Positions 11,553 to 20,595 of a DNA stretch of 64,000 nucleotides are shown piece after piece. The position numbers and the translations under genes are program-made. The notes under the pieces are model-generated. The model did no database searches. It was not told the DNA's origin and worked only from the letters and a program-made list of their open reading frames with translations. How positions within the stretch are numbered: position 1 is the stretch's first letter; each line of letters opens with the position of its first letter. This DNA is from Smallanthus sonchifolius (lineage: Eukaryota; Streptophyta; Magnoliopsida; Asterales; Asteraceae). Location: positions 31,242,350 through 31,306,349 of the forward strand of contig CM042030.1 of NCBI GenBank assembly GCA_023525975.1, written 5' to 3'.

Positions 11553-12207
11553 GCATGTATTACCAATGAATATGAATACTAATCCGATCTATTGACCCCA
11601 TTTGTAAGCTTGCAAGAAATACAAAATAGTATGTAATGTACGAGACCGTAACCAAACCCCAACATTCTGTGCCTCCCCCCGCTTTTCTGCGAGTAAGACA
11701 ATATGCGGTCATTCGGCCATTTGGAACCCTGGTTAGCGCGACTAACCATGACCGAAGGCATCACCCCCAATAGTACTATTCATATAATCCCGGGCTAAGT
11801 CCATAGCTAATGGTTACTAATTTATTCAGAGGACTTTAAGCGCTTTCCTTTTCCCTCAATACACACATACGATCAGATCATTAGTTCAATTCATTTACAC
11901 CCAAAAGTCTTTTACAAGTATATTTCCACCCCAAATCATTTCAAAACTTTAGAAAAAGGGGAATTAGTGAAACTCACCTCGACAGTATGAATGCTAGCAA
12001 ATATTTGAATAATCAGCAGACTCGCCTATCCGTATCCTAATTACACAAGGATAACATACACGTTAAGACTACCCGTCTTAAACGCAAGTTGTTCACCCGA
12101 CTTAGCAGATCTGATTGCTTTTGTTTAAATATCTTTTTAGTTTTTCAACACTTGTTTCGTTATAAAATAGTTCTAAGTTACTGCCCCATGGGACTGATGA
12201 ACAGGTA

Positions 12208-12507
12208 TCGAAACTTTCTTAGTTTCGATTGAACAGAACAGATGTCGAAACTACTTAGTTTCGATTAAGTAAATTGGGTATCGAAACTACCTAGTTTCGA
12301 TTGGCAAAAATAGTATCGAAACTGCCTAGTTTCGATTGAGCAATAGGTATCGAAACTCCTAGTTTTGATTGAGTAATAGGTATCGAAACTCCTAGTTTCG
12401 ATTGAGTAATAGGTATCGAAACTACCTAGTTTCGATTGAACAATAGGTATCGAAACTCCTAGTTTCGATTGAACAACAGGTATCGAAACTTATAGTTTCG
12501 ATTACTG
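12208..12507. repeat. ATCGAAACT/AGTTTCGAT hairpin array
   Basis: Nine units of about 31 bp. Each has the arms TATCGAAACT and AGTTTCGATT around CCT-, ACCT- or TTCTT-type centres, with spacers such as GAGCAATAGG. Individual arms are degenerate (GTCGAAACT, AGTTTTGAT). On the minus strand the array precedes AT-rich TATA-like sequences (TTTTATAACG, GATATTTAAAC) and the donor-like site. Confidence 0.92.
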
Positions 12508-13301
12508 AAATTCTGATTGACAGAATCAGTCCTGTATATTTTTATGTTTTAATCTTGAATTTGACACACTTTTCTTGTTATCTTACTTGCGTTTGAACGA
12601 TTTGTATGTTCAGCTACGGTTTTAAAGAAAATAATATGGATGGTATCGAGTTTTTACCTCTGAACAGAGATGATGATTTTGAGAGAAACAGAGAAGTGGT
12701 CTTGAATCTTTTGCTACACTCTCTTCAGGAACACTTGAAATTCTTCTTAAAACACCGAATTATGGTGGATTTTTCCTTAAAACTTGACTTCGAATTGTAG
12801 AAAACTGGGAAGATTGCCGTAAGAAAAAGAGGAAGATAAAAGGAGTTGTGAGAAAAGTGATTGAAGTGGTATGGTTTATCTGTATAGGATGTGAGTGAAG
12901 TAGGAAGTGGGAAATGGGTTTCTCTGCATTTCGGTCTAGAAAGTCAAGGAGTTGGGGGGAAAAACCCACTTGTCTCGCCGATTGATTTATTTGGGTTTAG
13001 AGTTAATTAAATCAATTAATTTGATTTAAGTGTAACTTAATATTATCTAGAGTTTTTTAAAAGGTAGATTAATTCGGTTTAGATTTCTCACGGTATTATA
13101 ATTTTAACCAGTTTATGGCTCGTTGAAGAAAATATTAAAATCTTGGTTTGTATAATTCGTGGAGGTGATTATTTGTAGGTATGAGTACCTAAAAGTGGCG
13201 CTACATAGTAACGTCTTCGAAAAGTCCATTATTTTACTTTTACGTATATTATATGATTTAGTCTTAGAAATAAATTATAGTTCAACGTAAATTTTGTGTA
13301 A

Positions 13302-13304
<3 letters not shown>

Positions 13305-13331
<27 letters not shown>
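13305..13331. repeat. (TA)n microsatellite
   Basis: A run of alternating TA lies within the solo LTR. It is a simple-sequence repeat and is likely to vary in length between individuals. Confidence 0.9.
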
Positions 13332-13332
<1 letters not shown>

Positions 13333-13563
13333 TTTTCTGGTTATTTAATTTAACCATTAACGTTCGTATTTAGTCGGGTTATACTGCTTACTTTTTCTAG
13401 TAATTCTTTAAAAATTACTATACATGGAATAAACTCCTTTGCTAGACTTCTTGACTTTACTTAGTCAAAATAAAATATCAGGAAATAATAAGTATGAACG
13501 TGCATTTATGTAATATGGATATTGACCTGAAATGCTGGGTGTCACAATCATCAACTGACTCCA

Positions 13564-13862
13564 TGTCATACCCCGACCGATGGCGGAATCATCGGGGCGG
13601 GACATGTAAGACTGTTCATAGCACATGGTTGACTAAATTGAAATATATTAAAGTTAAATTTCCATTACAAATAATCCAAGTACAGACCAAATTCAAACCA
13701 GAAACATAAAACAATTCATAAAGTTCTTGATTTAAATTGCTAAGTCCAAATCCTATGTTGAACACGTCTTGAATCAATCTCACATATTGGGGCCTGAAAC
13801 ATGAATAAAATAAAGTCAACTAAAATGTTGGTGAGTATAACACAGTTGTATGTAGATAGCAT
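13564..13862 (-). repeat. gypsy LTR 3' end fragment
   Basis: Starts TGTCATACCCCGACCGATGG, the reverse complement of an LTR end. On the minus strand it aligns with 21700-22015, including the acceptor-like block TTATTTTATTCATGTTTCAG|G (13794-13796) and CTCACCAACATTTTAGTTGAC. It is cut at about 13862, where copia A RT begins. Neither partner end nor target duplication was found. Confidence 0.8.
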
Positions 13863-13864
13863 AG

Positions 13865-14614
13865 ATGGAGGACTGTACTTCATACGATACTCCAATTCCG
13901 GTCAATCATAAGTTAAATTCTGACCCGGAGGGAAAAGATGTGGATTGTCGACTTTACAGAGCTATGATTGGATCCCTCATGGACTTAACCGCTTCAAGGC
14001 CGGATATAATGTTCGCCGTGTGTATCTGTTCCAGATTTTAGGCAAAGCCAAAAGAATCTCATTTAATTGCTGTGAAAAGAATCTTTCGGTATTTAAAAGG
14101 AAAACAACGTTTAGGGCTATGGTATCCTCATGGTTCTAACTTTGATTTCAATGCTTATACTGATTCTGATTTTGGTGGTTGTTTTCTGGAAAGGAAATCT
14201 ACAACAGGTGGTTGCCAATTCTTAGGAAATCGACTTGTTTCTTGGCAATGCAAAAAGCAAACCACAGTCTCGATTTCTACATGCGAAGCAGAATACATTG
14301 CTGCTGCAAGTTGCTGTTCACAAATCCTGTGGATACAACAACAATTGAGAGATTACGGTTTGAATTTCACAGAAACCCCCATGTTTATTGATAACAATGC
14401 TACTATGTCCATAACGAATAATCCTGTTAAACATAGTAAAACTAAGCACATTGAAATTCGATATCATTTTATACGTGATTGTGCAGAGAAAAGATTGATT
14501 GAGCTGGTCAAGGTACACACTGAAGATAATTTTGCTGATTTGTTTACTAAGGCATTTGATCGTACCAGGTTTGAATTCTTGATAAAAATGATTGGTATGA
14601 TCAATCCCGAATAA
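13865..14614 (+). pseudogene. pol: copia A copy 2: end of RT and RNase H
   Basis: In one frame from MEDCTSYDTPIPV (RT thumb side) through RAMIGSLMDLTASRPDIMFAV to RNase H (AYTDSDFGG, STCEAEYIAAASCC, KTKHIEIRYHFIRD, DLFTKAFDRTRFEFL) and a stop at 14612-14614. The only lesion is a TAG at 14039-14041 within CSRF*AKP. RNase H removes the RNA template during reverse transcription. The segment survives only from the RT C-terminus onward. Confidence 0.92.
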
Positions 14615-15875
14615 AAGTTTTTCAAAATCAGAATTTCATGGAAAATTTTCTTTTAAGTTCTTTTATTGTTTTATTACATTTCTGCATTTACATTTTCAGT
14701 CACAAAGTTTTAAATTATAAAAAGTCAAAACAAATTGAAAAATGTAAAATTTGACATCATTTGAGGTTTTGAGAAGAAATGATAGTACATCAGTGATTAG
14801 TTCATTTCACACGACCTTAATAGACCTTGATATATGAATGATTAAAATAAGTTGATCTGATCTAAATTTCATAGTCTGCATAAATAAGAGATAATAGTGT
14901 TGTGAATGCTTTATTCTTGATAATTTGTTTTATAATTTGTGTATAAAATTTGAAACTTGAATTGTCAATAGGCTAAAAGCGTTTTGAAGCTAATAGTAGT
15001 GTGAAAATTAAATATAATATGATTACATCTGTGATTTAAATCCATTATATGCTTGGGTGTGTGTGTTAAAAGATCACTATCAGATAAAGAATATTAGCTT
15101 TTAATAAGGATTTTCCTATGAGATCAGTTTCGGGTTATGTCCTTAGCACTATTCATTCGATTTGCTTCAGTGCCCATGTCCCGAAAAGTATGCAATTTGA
15201 AGTATAATCAAGATATGTACTTGACAACATCTGTCAAACATATACTAGCCCTTGGATCATATTGATATATCATCTTTACTGATTCCATTGAATTCATAAT
15301 CCAGATAACAGTTGGATCCACGTACCTGAATCTTATGATTCCTCAGATACAAGCCAAAACGTTGAATCATTCGATTCTGAATCTCATTGATTCCTTTACA
15401 ATCCAATTTGGATTCTGCTATTCATGTGCTAAGTGATGTCTCCTCATTCTGAATATTCGGATAATCTTTAGTAAAATCTTATATATGTCTTGAAGATAGT
15501 GCATTTATTTTCTATTTGACATATTTGTGGGGTACACGATGTTTATCATCTAAATGGTACTAAATCACATGAATTTGGAGGATAAACGCTTATAGTTTCA
15601 AATAATATAATATTGACAATTTTAAGAATTCAGGCTTTATATTTCAAATTCGGTTTAAATAAAAGAGCATTTTATAACCTTATCTTATTTACTTTGAAAT
15701 TTATCGCGTATCATTTCAAATATTATTCAAATTAAACGAGTTTCAAAAAGAAAAAGATGCAAAATGCACAAAATTGAGTTGAATGGTCTCTTACTATAGG
15801 TTACCATTTGTTATTGATAATAAGTGTGATGAATTAATTGAATATTGATATGATCTTCTTGCTCATGATGTACAA

Positions 15876-16018
15876 ACCAAAAATATGTGATTTCAGTTTA
15901 TTCAGATAAAAATCAAAAATATGTGATTCTGTTTGTATAGAGAAAAACCAAAAATATGTGATTTCAGTTTGTACAGAGAAAAATTAAAAATATGTGTTTC
16001 CGTCTGTATAGATAAAAT
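15876..16018 (+). repeat. 36-bp tandem repeat
   Basis: Four imperfect units of the type CCAAAAATATGTGATTTC followed by AGTTTGTACAGAGAAAA. Copy 3 has only about two units at the matching place (39885-39955), so the copy number has changed between elements. Confidence 0.88.
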
Positions 16019-16196
16019 TCAAAAAGATTTTGATTTTTATTTTCCATGAAAATTCTAAACTTTTATTAAAATTGTTCGGGATTGGATCAAATATGTGTTG
16101 CTGACGGAAGTTCAAGATTTGAAAGGTTGAAGTTGGTAAAATTTGTGTTCAAGGCAAAAAAGTTTGAAAAGTAATTAATTTCGCCTGTGTACAGTG

Positions 16197-16395
16197 AAGC
16201 GAACTTAATAAGTTCGCTTAAATCAGTGAAGCGAACTTAATTTACAGTCTAGGGTGAAGCAAACTTATCTTGTTCGCCGAAGACTTGTTAAGCGAACTTA
16301 ACAAGTTCGCTTAATCAAGCGAACTTAATCTGAATAAGTGTTGAATCAGGCGAACTTGTCCTTCTTATCGTCTTCACCAGACTCGAGCGAACTTA
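16197..16395. repeat. GCGAACTT palindrome array upstream of ORF3
   Basis: About eight half- or full sites. Full inverted repeats with arms AAGCGAACTT and AAGTTCGCTT lie at 16197-16219 and near 16290-16314; others are half-sites or decayed (GCAAACTT, TGTTCGCC). It is the same motif as in the LTR of this family. It ends about 90 bp before the predicted splice donor at 16485. Confidence 0.9.
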
Positions 16396-16484
16396 ACCCA
16401 AATTTCTCAAAACTTTAAAACTGTGTTGTGAGTGTTAATTGCTGGTTGTATCTTGATCGAAATTGCATTGCGAATCTAACAAAG

Positions 16485-16931
16485 GTATTTTCGTCGATTT
16501 TCATCCGCTAAATTGAGTGTATTCGAGGGTTTTTAGTCTCGGTTTTCGTCGAACTGTTTCAGGGACGTTTTCGACCAAAGTTTTGACCTAAATATAAAAT
16601 TGATCATCATTCTTGGTTATAATGTGATATTCGATAGATAGTATATGCTTATTTTCAAATTTCTATCGATTTGCTGAAGTTTGAAAAAATCTGTGTTTGA
16701 ATTTGAAACGTCTCAGGTTCAGGCGAACTTGTTCCAAGCGAACTTGTTCGAAGCGAACTTGTCAGGCGAACTTAATAAGTTCGGCTCTTGCACTACTAAG
16801 GAACTTATTAAGTTCGCCTAGGGGTCAGTAGTGAAAAGGACTTGTGATTTTTTTTTTTTTGAAATTTTTTTTGTTGTTTCATATATGTGTTAGTCTACTA
16901 ATGTTTGTTGTGTTGTCCGATATTTTCACAG
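16485..16931 (+). other. predicted 5'-UTR intron of ORF3
   Basis: Donor AACAAAG|GTATTTTC, branch-point-like TACTAAT (16896-16902, about 30 nt before the acceptor) and acceptor ATTTTCACAG, which ends on the base before the ATG of MARRVEYK. In copy 3 all three signals are present at matching places (donor AAG|GTAATTT 39451, GACTAAT, acceptor TTTTACAG at 38988) although the sequence between has diverged. Splicing itself is inferred. Confidence 0.6.
16721..16820. repeat. GCGAACTT palindromes inside the ORF3 leader intron
   Basis: Four GGCGAACTT or AGCGAACTT half-sites in a row and two inverted pairs (one arm GTTCGGCT, another lacking GGC). They repeat the LTR motif of the family. Copy 3 has the counterpart at 39116-39200. 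Confidence 0.85.
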
Positions 16932-19900
16932 ATGGCTCGACGTGTCGAATATAAGCATAATCAAGTGGCGTTGTTAGATCCTAATATGCCAGAAGCAGTT
17001 CATTTTCAAGGCATCATAAATTTTCTGAATCGATCAAGACTGCATGTTGCATTATCTGCGGATCCCTATATTAGCTTGGTGTATATACAACAATTCTGGG
17101 ATACGGTACATCAAGATATCGATGTGGAACCACATGTACTTCGTGCAACAATAAACAATACCGAGATTGCAATTTCAGAAGAGACGATTCGTGTTGCTCT
17201 TGATTTGGGAGGAAATGCTGAAGATCCAATATCTTATCCTAACACTCTTATTATGGGTTGTTTTCAAAGGATGGGTTATCGTGGACGACAAAATGATACA
17301 CAAGCTAGGAAAGGTGGATTAGTAGGTGAATGGAGGTATTTTATGCATGTGATTATACAATGCATATCTCCGCGAAAAGCTGGTACAGATGGCTTGAAGA
17401 TGGCTCTTCAAACAGCAATGGTGGCCTTAACATTGAATAAAAGATTCAATTTTCCTCTGTATTTTTATCGGGAGATGGTAATGCAGATCAATCCAGCTGA
17501 GGGTCAAGGTTTCTTGATGTATCCACGTTTTATTCAAATGATACTCAATCATCTTATTCCGGATCTTCCACATCATGCTATAAGATTGACTTTGACTCCG
17601 ATGTCAAAACGTATCTTTACTGACTGTACAAAGGTGAAACAGCATAATGCTGCTTTGATTCCTGTCAATACTCCACTGTTTGGGCACTTAATCAATCCTG
17701 ATTATGTTGCACAACCTAATGACAACTGGATTCATCCTAATGAACTTTCTCAAGCTCAAGGCGTTAATGTTCCAGCACAACAACAACAACAACAACCACA
17801 ACAACCTGCACAACAACAACAGATACCAGTTCCACAAATACAAGTTCAACAGCCACAAATACAAGTTCCTGTACAACCTCAAATTCCTATTCCTGAACAA
17901 GTTCCTATTCCACAAGCTGCAGTTGATATTCCTATTCAGGAACCAGTTCAAGAAGAGGTCGTTCATGATCCTAATCAAGATCTAGGAATGAACATGGATG
18001 ATTTTGTTGTTGATGATGTGCACTCGCCCATTCATGAACAAGAAGGGAATATGGTGACAGATGCTGAGTCTAGTTCCAGTTCAAATGATACAATATCATC
18101 TGATGATGACAGCACTGATTCTGATGAATCTAGGGATTTTTCTCCAGGTCATTATGAACGGTTGGCTGCTATTCCACTGGCTAATGCTGGAAAAAGAATT
18201 AAATCTCAAGCCAGACGACCAAGACGAAAGTCTGTTCGGGATCCTCCTTCCGGATCAGTACTTGGAAAAAGATCTTTGGTCGATGAAAGTTCTGACACAG
18301 ACAGTGACTTTAATCCAGATCCTACACGTCCAAAGTTAATGTCTGCATCGATTACTGCTGCAAAATCTTCTCAAGGAGTTGAGGATGAAAATTTTGTTGC
18401 TTCTCTGATCATTACTCCTCCACGATCTAAGGATCCATCTCCAGTTCATACTCCTGTTCCTCCAGTCATTCCTACTACTTCAAGTCCTTCTATTCCACAA
18501 TCAACAGCTGGTCCGTCAAAGCCTTCTGATTCTGACAGGATTACTTTCCTTCAATCTCAAGTGATGTCTCTACAAACACAAGTTAACTCACTTGAATCTA
18601 TTGATTCACAACGACAGCTGGTGATTCAGACTCAAGCTCAACAGATTGCTGATATGCAAGCCTTAGTGTCCAAACTCGTTCAGCGTCTTGACGCTCAGGG
18701 GGAGTTGAGGATACCTGATACTTGTCACACAGAGTCAATTCAAAGACGTGATGATGAAGACAATGATCCTGCTGGTAATATTGAGGGTGATCGTCAATAC
18801 ACTGACGCTAATCCTATATCTAGAGTTCAGGGGGAGTCGACATCACAATCTCTTGAAGGAAACAAAGACAAAGATACTTCTGGTACTAATGACGAAGAAA
18901 TTCTGTTATTAGAATTCTTTCAAGACTCTGAAGAAGAGGAAGCTGAAAAGATTGAACGTCTTGATGACATTGACGATTTATTCAATGACATGGAAGATGA
19001 TATGTCAGATACTGAGATAGAAGAAGGAGAAATAGTAGAGATTGAAATAGAGAAAGATAAAGACAGTGTTACCTATGAAGGTTGTGACGGTCTTAAGGTG
19101 CCGTATAATTTCATCCAAGAGGATGTTGTTCCTGAGTTCTCTTATGACGGAATAACTGACTCTATGGACTCTATTGAAGACGTCACACTGCCTGATGATA
19201 CAGCTGAGTCAAAGATGGATACTGATGATGAGAATCTTCAATTCAATAAGGGTGCTGAAACTGAAACTACTCACACTGAGTCTCCAAAGATTAATGAAGA
19301 ACCTGTGATGTTCAGAGATACAGGGATGACACGAGAACAGTGTAGAGAAGTTGTAAACAGTTGGATGAAGGTGCTACCCAAGTCTCCAGCACAACCTGCT
19401 CAGAAAGAGAAATATGTGAATAAAGAGCAGTGTGTAGGAAGGATCATAAGTTGGTTCTATGATGGTGAATCAAAATTGTTTGTAATCAAACGATCTGATG
19501 GTGTTCAATACTTAAGGCCAAGAATCAAATATTTCAATACCTTGCCGAGGTGTGAAATAAATGGTCTAGCTTCAAAGCCACTCATAAATAGATCGAAGAA
19601 TGGTTTGGCTGATGTGATAGCAAACTTGATAAAGAAAGAAGGTAGTTCGGGTAAGTATGAACGACAGAAACCACAAAAGGGAAAGAGAGTGAAGAACACA
19701 GATCCTAAGACTGGGAAAGTAACCTGGAGATACAAGTATAGACCAGTGCGTGCTATACACAAGATACCATTAAAGAATATTCCTCAAGACTTTCTTGGGA
19801 ATATGAAATGGTGGTATGTTGATGTTAATACTGGTGAAGCAAGGGTTGAAGATAAAGATAATAAGGTCATTGTGTGTTTCTATGACGCAATGAATCTTAT

Positions 19901-20066
19901 TAATTTTTCAAAGAAAGATCAGAGGACTCTGCGAAAGAATGAGATCATGCATACTGATGAATGGAGAGAACAAGGTCTACAGTATAAAAGAGTTTTGGAG
20001 ATATGCAGAAGATACGGTGTGCATGCTGGAAGCAGACTACCAGACAACTGGAAGAGTTCAAGATAA
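16932..20066 (+). CDS. ORF3 of copia family A, intact, 1044 aa, unknown function
   Basis: The only long open gene in the window. I chose the ATG of MARRVEYK because a splice-acceptor-like TTTTCACAG abuts it; an in-frame ATG 27 bp upstream (16905) exists. Regions: N-terminal globular domain (1-255; FLNRSRLHVALSADPYI, YIQQFWDTVHQD, WRYFMHVIIQCISP); Q/P-rich linker (279-343); basic stretch resembling a nuclear signal (RIKSQARRPRRKSVR, about 420-435); Ser/Thr-rich region; coiled coil (536-590); acidic segment (655-710); conserved C-terminal domain (804-1044; RIISWFYDG, LFVIKRSDGVQYL, NMKWWYVDVNTGEAR). No signal peptide or membrane segment is apparent, so an envelope role is not supported. I recall similar Asteraceae database proteins, some labelled longin-like without clear basis. 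A nuclear or RNA/DNA-binding role is a guess. Confidence 0.88.
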   Translation: MARRVEYKHNQVALLDPNMPEAVHFQGIINFLNRSRLHVALSADPYISLVYIQQFWDTVHQDIDVEPHVLRATINNTEIAISEETIRVALDLGGNAEDPISYPNTLIMGCFQRMGYRGRQNDTQARKGGLVGEWRYFMHVIIQCISPRKAGTDGLKMALQTAMVALTLNKRFNFPLYFYREMVMQINPAEGQGFLMYPRFIQMILNHLIPDLPHHAIRLTLTPMSKRIFTDCTKVKQHNAALIPVNTPLFGHLINPDYVAQPNDNWIHPNELSQAQGVNVPAQQQQQQPQQPAQQQQIPVPQIQVQQPQIQVPVQPQIPIPEQVPIPQAAVDIPIQEPVQEEVVHDPNQDLGMNMDDFVVDDVHSPIHEQEGNMVTDAESSSSSNDTISSDDDSTDSDESRDFSPGHYERLAAIPLANAGKRIKSQARRPRRKSVRDPPSGSVLGKRSLVDESSDTDSDFNPDPTRPKLMSASITAAKSSQGVEDENFVASLIITPPRSKDPSPVHTPVPPVIPTTSSPSIPQSTAGPSKPSDSDRITFLQSQVMSLQTQVNSLESIDSQRQLVIQTQAQQIADMQALVSKLVQRLDAQGELRIPDTCHTESIQRRDDEDNDPAGNIEGDRQYTDANPISRVQGESTSQSLEGNKDKDTSGTNDEEILLLEFFQDSEEEEAEKIERLDDIDDLFNDMEDDMSDTEIEEGEIVEIEIEKDKDSVTYEGCDGLKVPYNFIQEDVVPEFSYDGITDSMDSIEDVTLPDDTAESKMDTDDENLQFNKGAETETTHTESPKINEEPVMFRDTGMTREQCREVVNSWMKVLPKSPAQPAQKEKYVNKEQCVGRIISWFYDGESKLFVIKRSDGVQYLRPRIKYFNTLPRCEINGLASKPLINRSKNGLADVIANLIKKEGSSGKYERQKPQKGKRVKNTDPKTGKVTWRYKYRPVRAIHKIPLKNIPQDFLGNMKWWYVDVNTGEARVEDKDNKVIVCFYDAMNLINFSKKDQRTLRKNEIMHTDEWREQGLQYKRVLEICRRYGVHAGSRLPDNWKSSR

Positions 20067-20096
20067 AGACTGAAGACAGAAGATCAAGCTATTGTC

Positions 20097-20107
20097 AAGG
20101 GGGAGTC
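20097..20107 (+). promoter_or_regulatory. polypurine tract, copia A copy 2
   Basis: AAGGGGGAGTC abuts the 3' LTR start; identical to that of copy 1. Confidence 0.88.
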
Positions 20108-20595
20108 TGTTAGGACATAGATTTGTAATAACAAAAGCTTGTAATAGTTAGATTTTATGTCTGTGTTTTTGATATGTAATTGTTTAAAGTTGCTAAGTGT
20201 TTTTACAAGTGTGCCTAGAGGCGAACTTGTTAAGTTCGCCTGGTCTATCAGAGGCGAACTTAATAAGTTCGCTTAGGTCTAACTGAGGCGAACTTGTTAA
20301 GTTCGCTTAGTCTGTTTCAGGCGAACTTAATAAGTTCGCTTACAGCAGGTTAGTTTCTATATATATGAGTTTACAGAGTCATTAGACATGACACAGAACA
20401 GAGAGAACAGAGAGAACGATTTGGCTGACTGAGTCTGTAAACCATTGTGAATCTGAATATATTTGAGAAGTTTATTTACGCGTGTTGTTTGAATTGTCGG
20501 TTAGTATACAAACGTTAACACGAAGGATTCCGCACTTCGTGTTATAGAAACGTCATATCACGAGTTCGATCAGTAGTTGAGTACCTGGACCTACA
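20108..20595 (+). repeat. 3' LTR of copia A copy 2
   Basis: 488 bp, TGTTAGGACATAG...GGACCTACA. It is longer than in copy 1 because it has more palindrome units: four inverted GCGAACTT/AAGTTCGC pairs at 20219-20342, ending about 15 bp before a TATA-like TATATATATG (20358-20367). Compare two pairs in copy 1 and three in copy 3. Confidence 0.92.

Larger units (their letters stand above)
10977..13546 (-). repeat. solo gypsy LTR with 5-bp target duplication
   Basis: Begins TGTCACACCCCGCC and ends GGGTGTCACA, flanked by ATCAT at 10972-10976 and 13547-13551; joining the flanks restores the copia B RT frame. Its minus-strand end (CGTTTCCGCC...GGGGTGTGACA) matches the 3' ends of the other gypsy LTRs, so it is oriented minus. 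Inside, on the minus strand: a hairpin array (12208-12507), a donor-like CGAG|GTGAGTTTCAC (11977) and an acceptor-like TTTTCAG|G (11244), and a 40-bp tandem array near the U5 end. No internal region remains, as expected after LTR-LTR recombination. Confidence 0.92.
4513..13563 (+). mobile_element. Ty1/copia family B, 5' part, split by a solo LTR
   Basis: LTR, initiator-tRNA primer site, gag, a long gag extension, protease, integrase and RT in copia order, running to 10976. A 2570-bp solo LTR follows, and 17 bp of the RT gene resume at 13547-13563 with the ATCAT duplication. The element then stops at another LTR (13564). RNase H and the 3' LTR are missing from the window. The left LTR boundary is uncertain by about 30 bp because there is no second LTR to align. 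Confidence 0.85.
14615..16484 (+). other. spacer between RNase H and ORF3
   Basis: Non-coding and AT-rich; conserved in order with 39452-41201 of copy 3 (for example the GGGGTACACGATGTTTATC block near 15530). It holds a 36-bp tandem array (15876-16018) and, at its end, a palindrome array (16197-16395). No ORF of note. It may be a promoter or untranslated region for ORF3; that is inference. Confidence 0.8.
13863..20595 (+). mobile_element. Ty1/copia family A, copy 2 (3' two-thirds)
   Basis: Contains the end of RT, RNase H, a 2.3-kb non-coding spacer, the intact ORF3, polypurine tract and 3' LTR. The order matches copy 3, which shows that ORF3 is part of the element and lies downstream of RNase H, where envelope-like genes sit in some retroelements. 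The 5' LTR, gag, integrase and most of RT are missing. Confidence 0.93.

Noticed and set aside
12208..12507. CRISPR-like appearance of spaced 20-30 bp repeats (also 4516-4680, 11325-11552)
   Set aside because: Spacers are similar to each other, there are no cas genes, and the context is a plant LTR with TG...CA ends and a target duplication.
17688..17985. 93- and 96-aa ORFs rich in Asn/Leu on both strands
   Set aside because: Alternative frames of the CAA-repeat (Gln-rich) part of ORF3.
16932..20066. ORF3 as a retroviral envelope gene
   Set aside because: The position after RNase H fits, but I see no signal peptide, transmembrane segment or cleavage site; the protein is Q-rich, basic and acidic in blocks.
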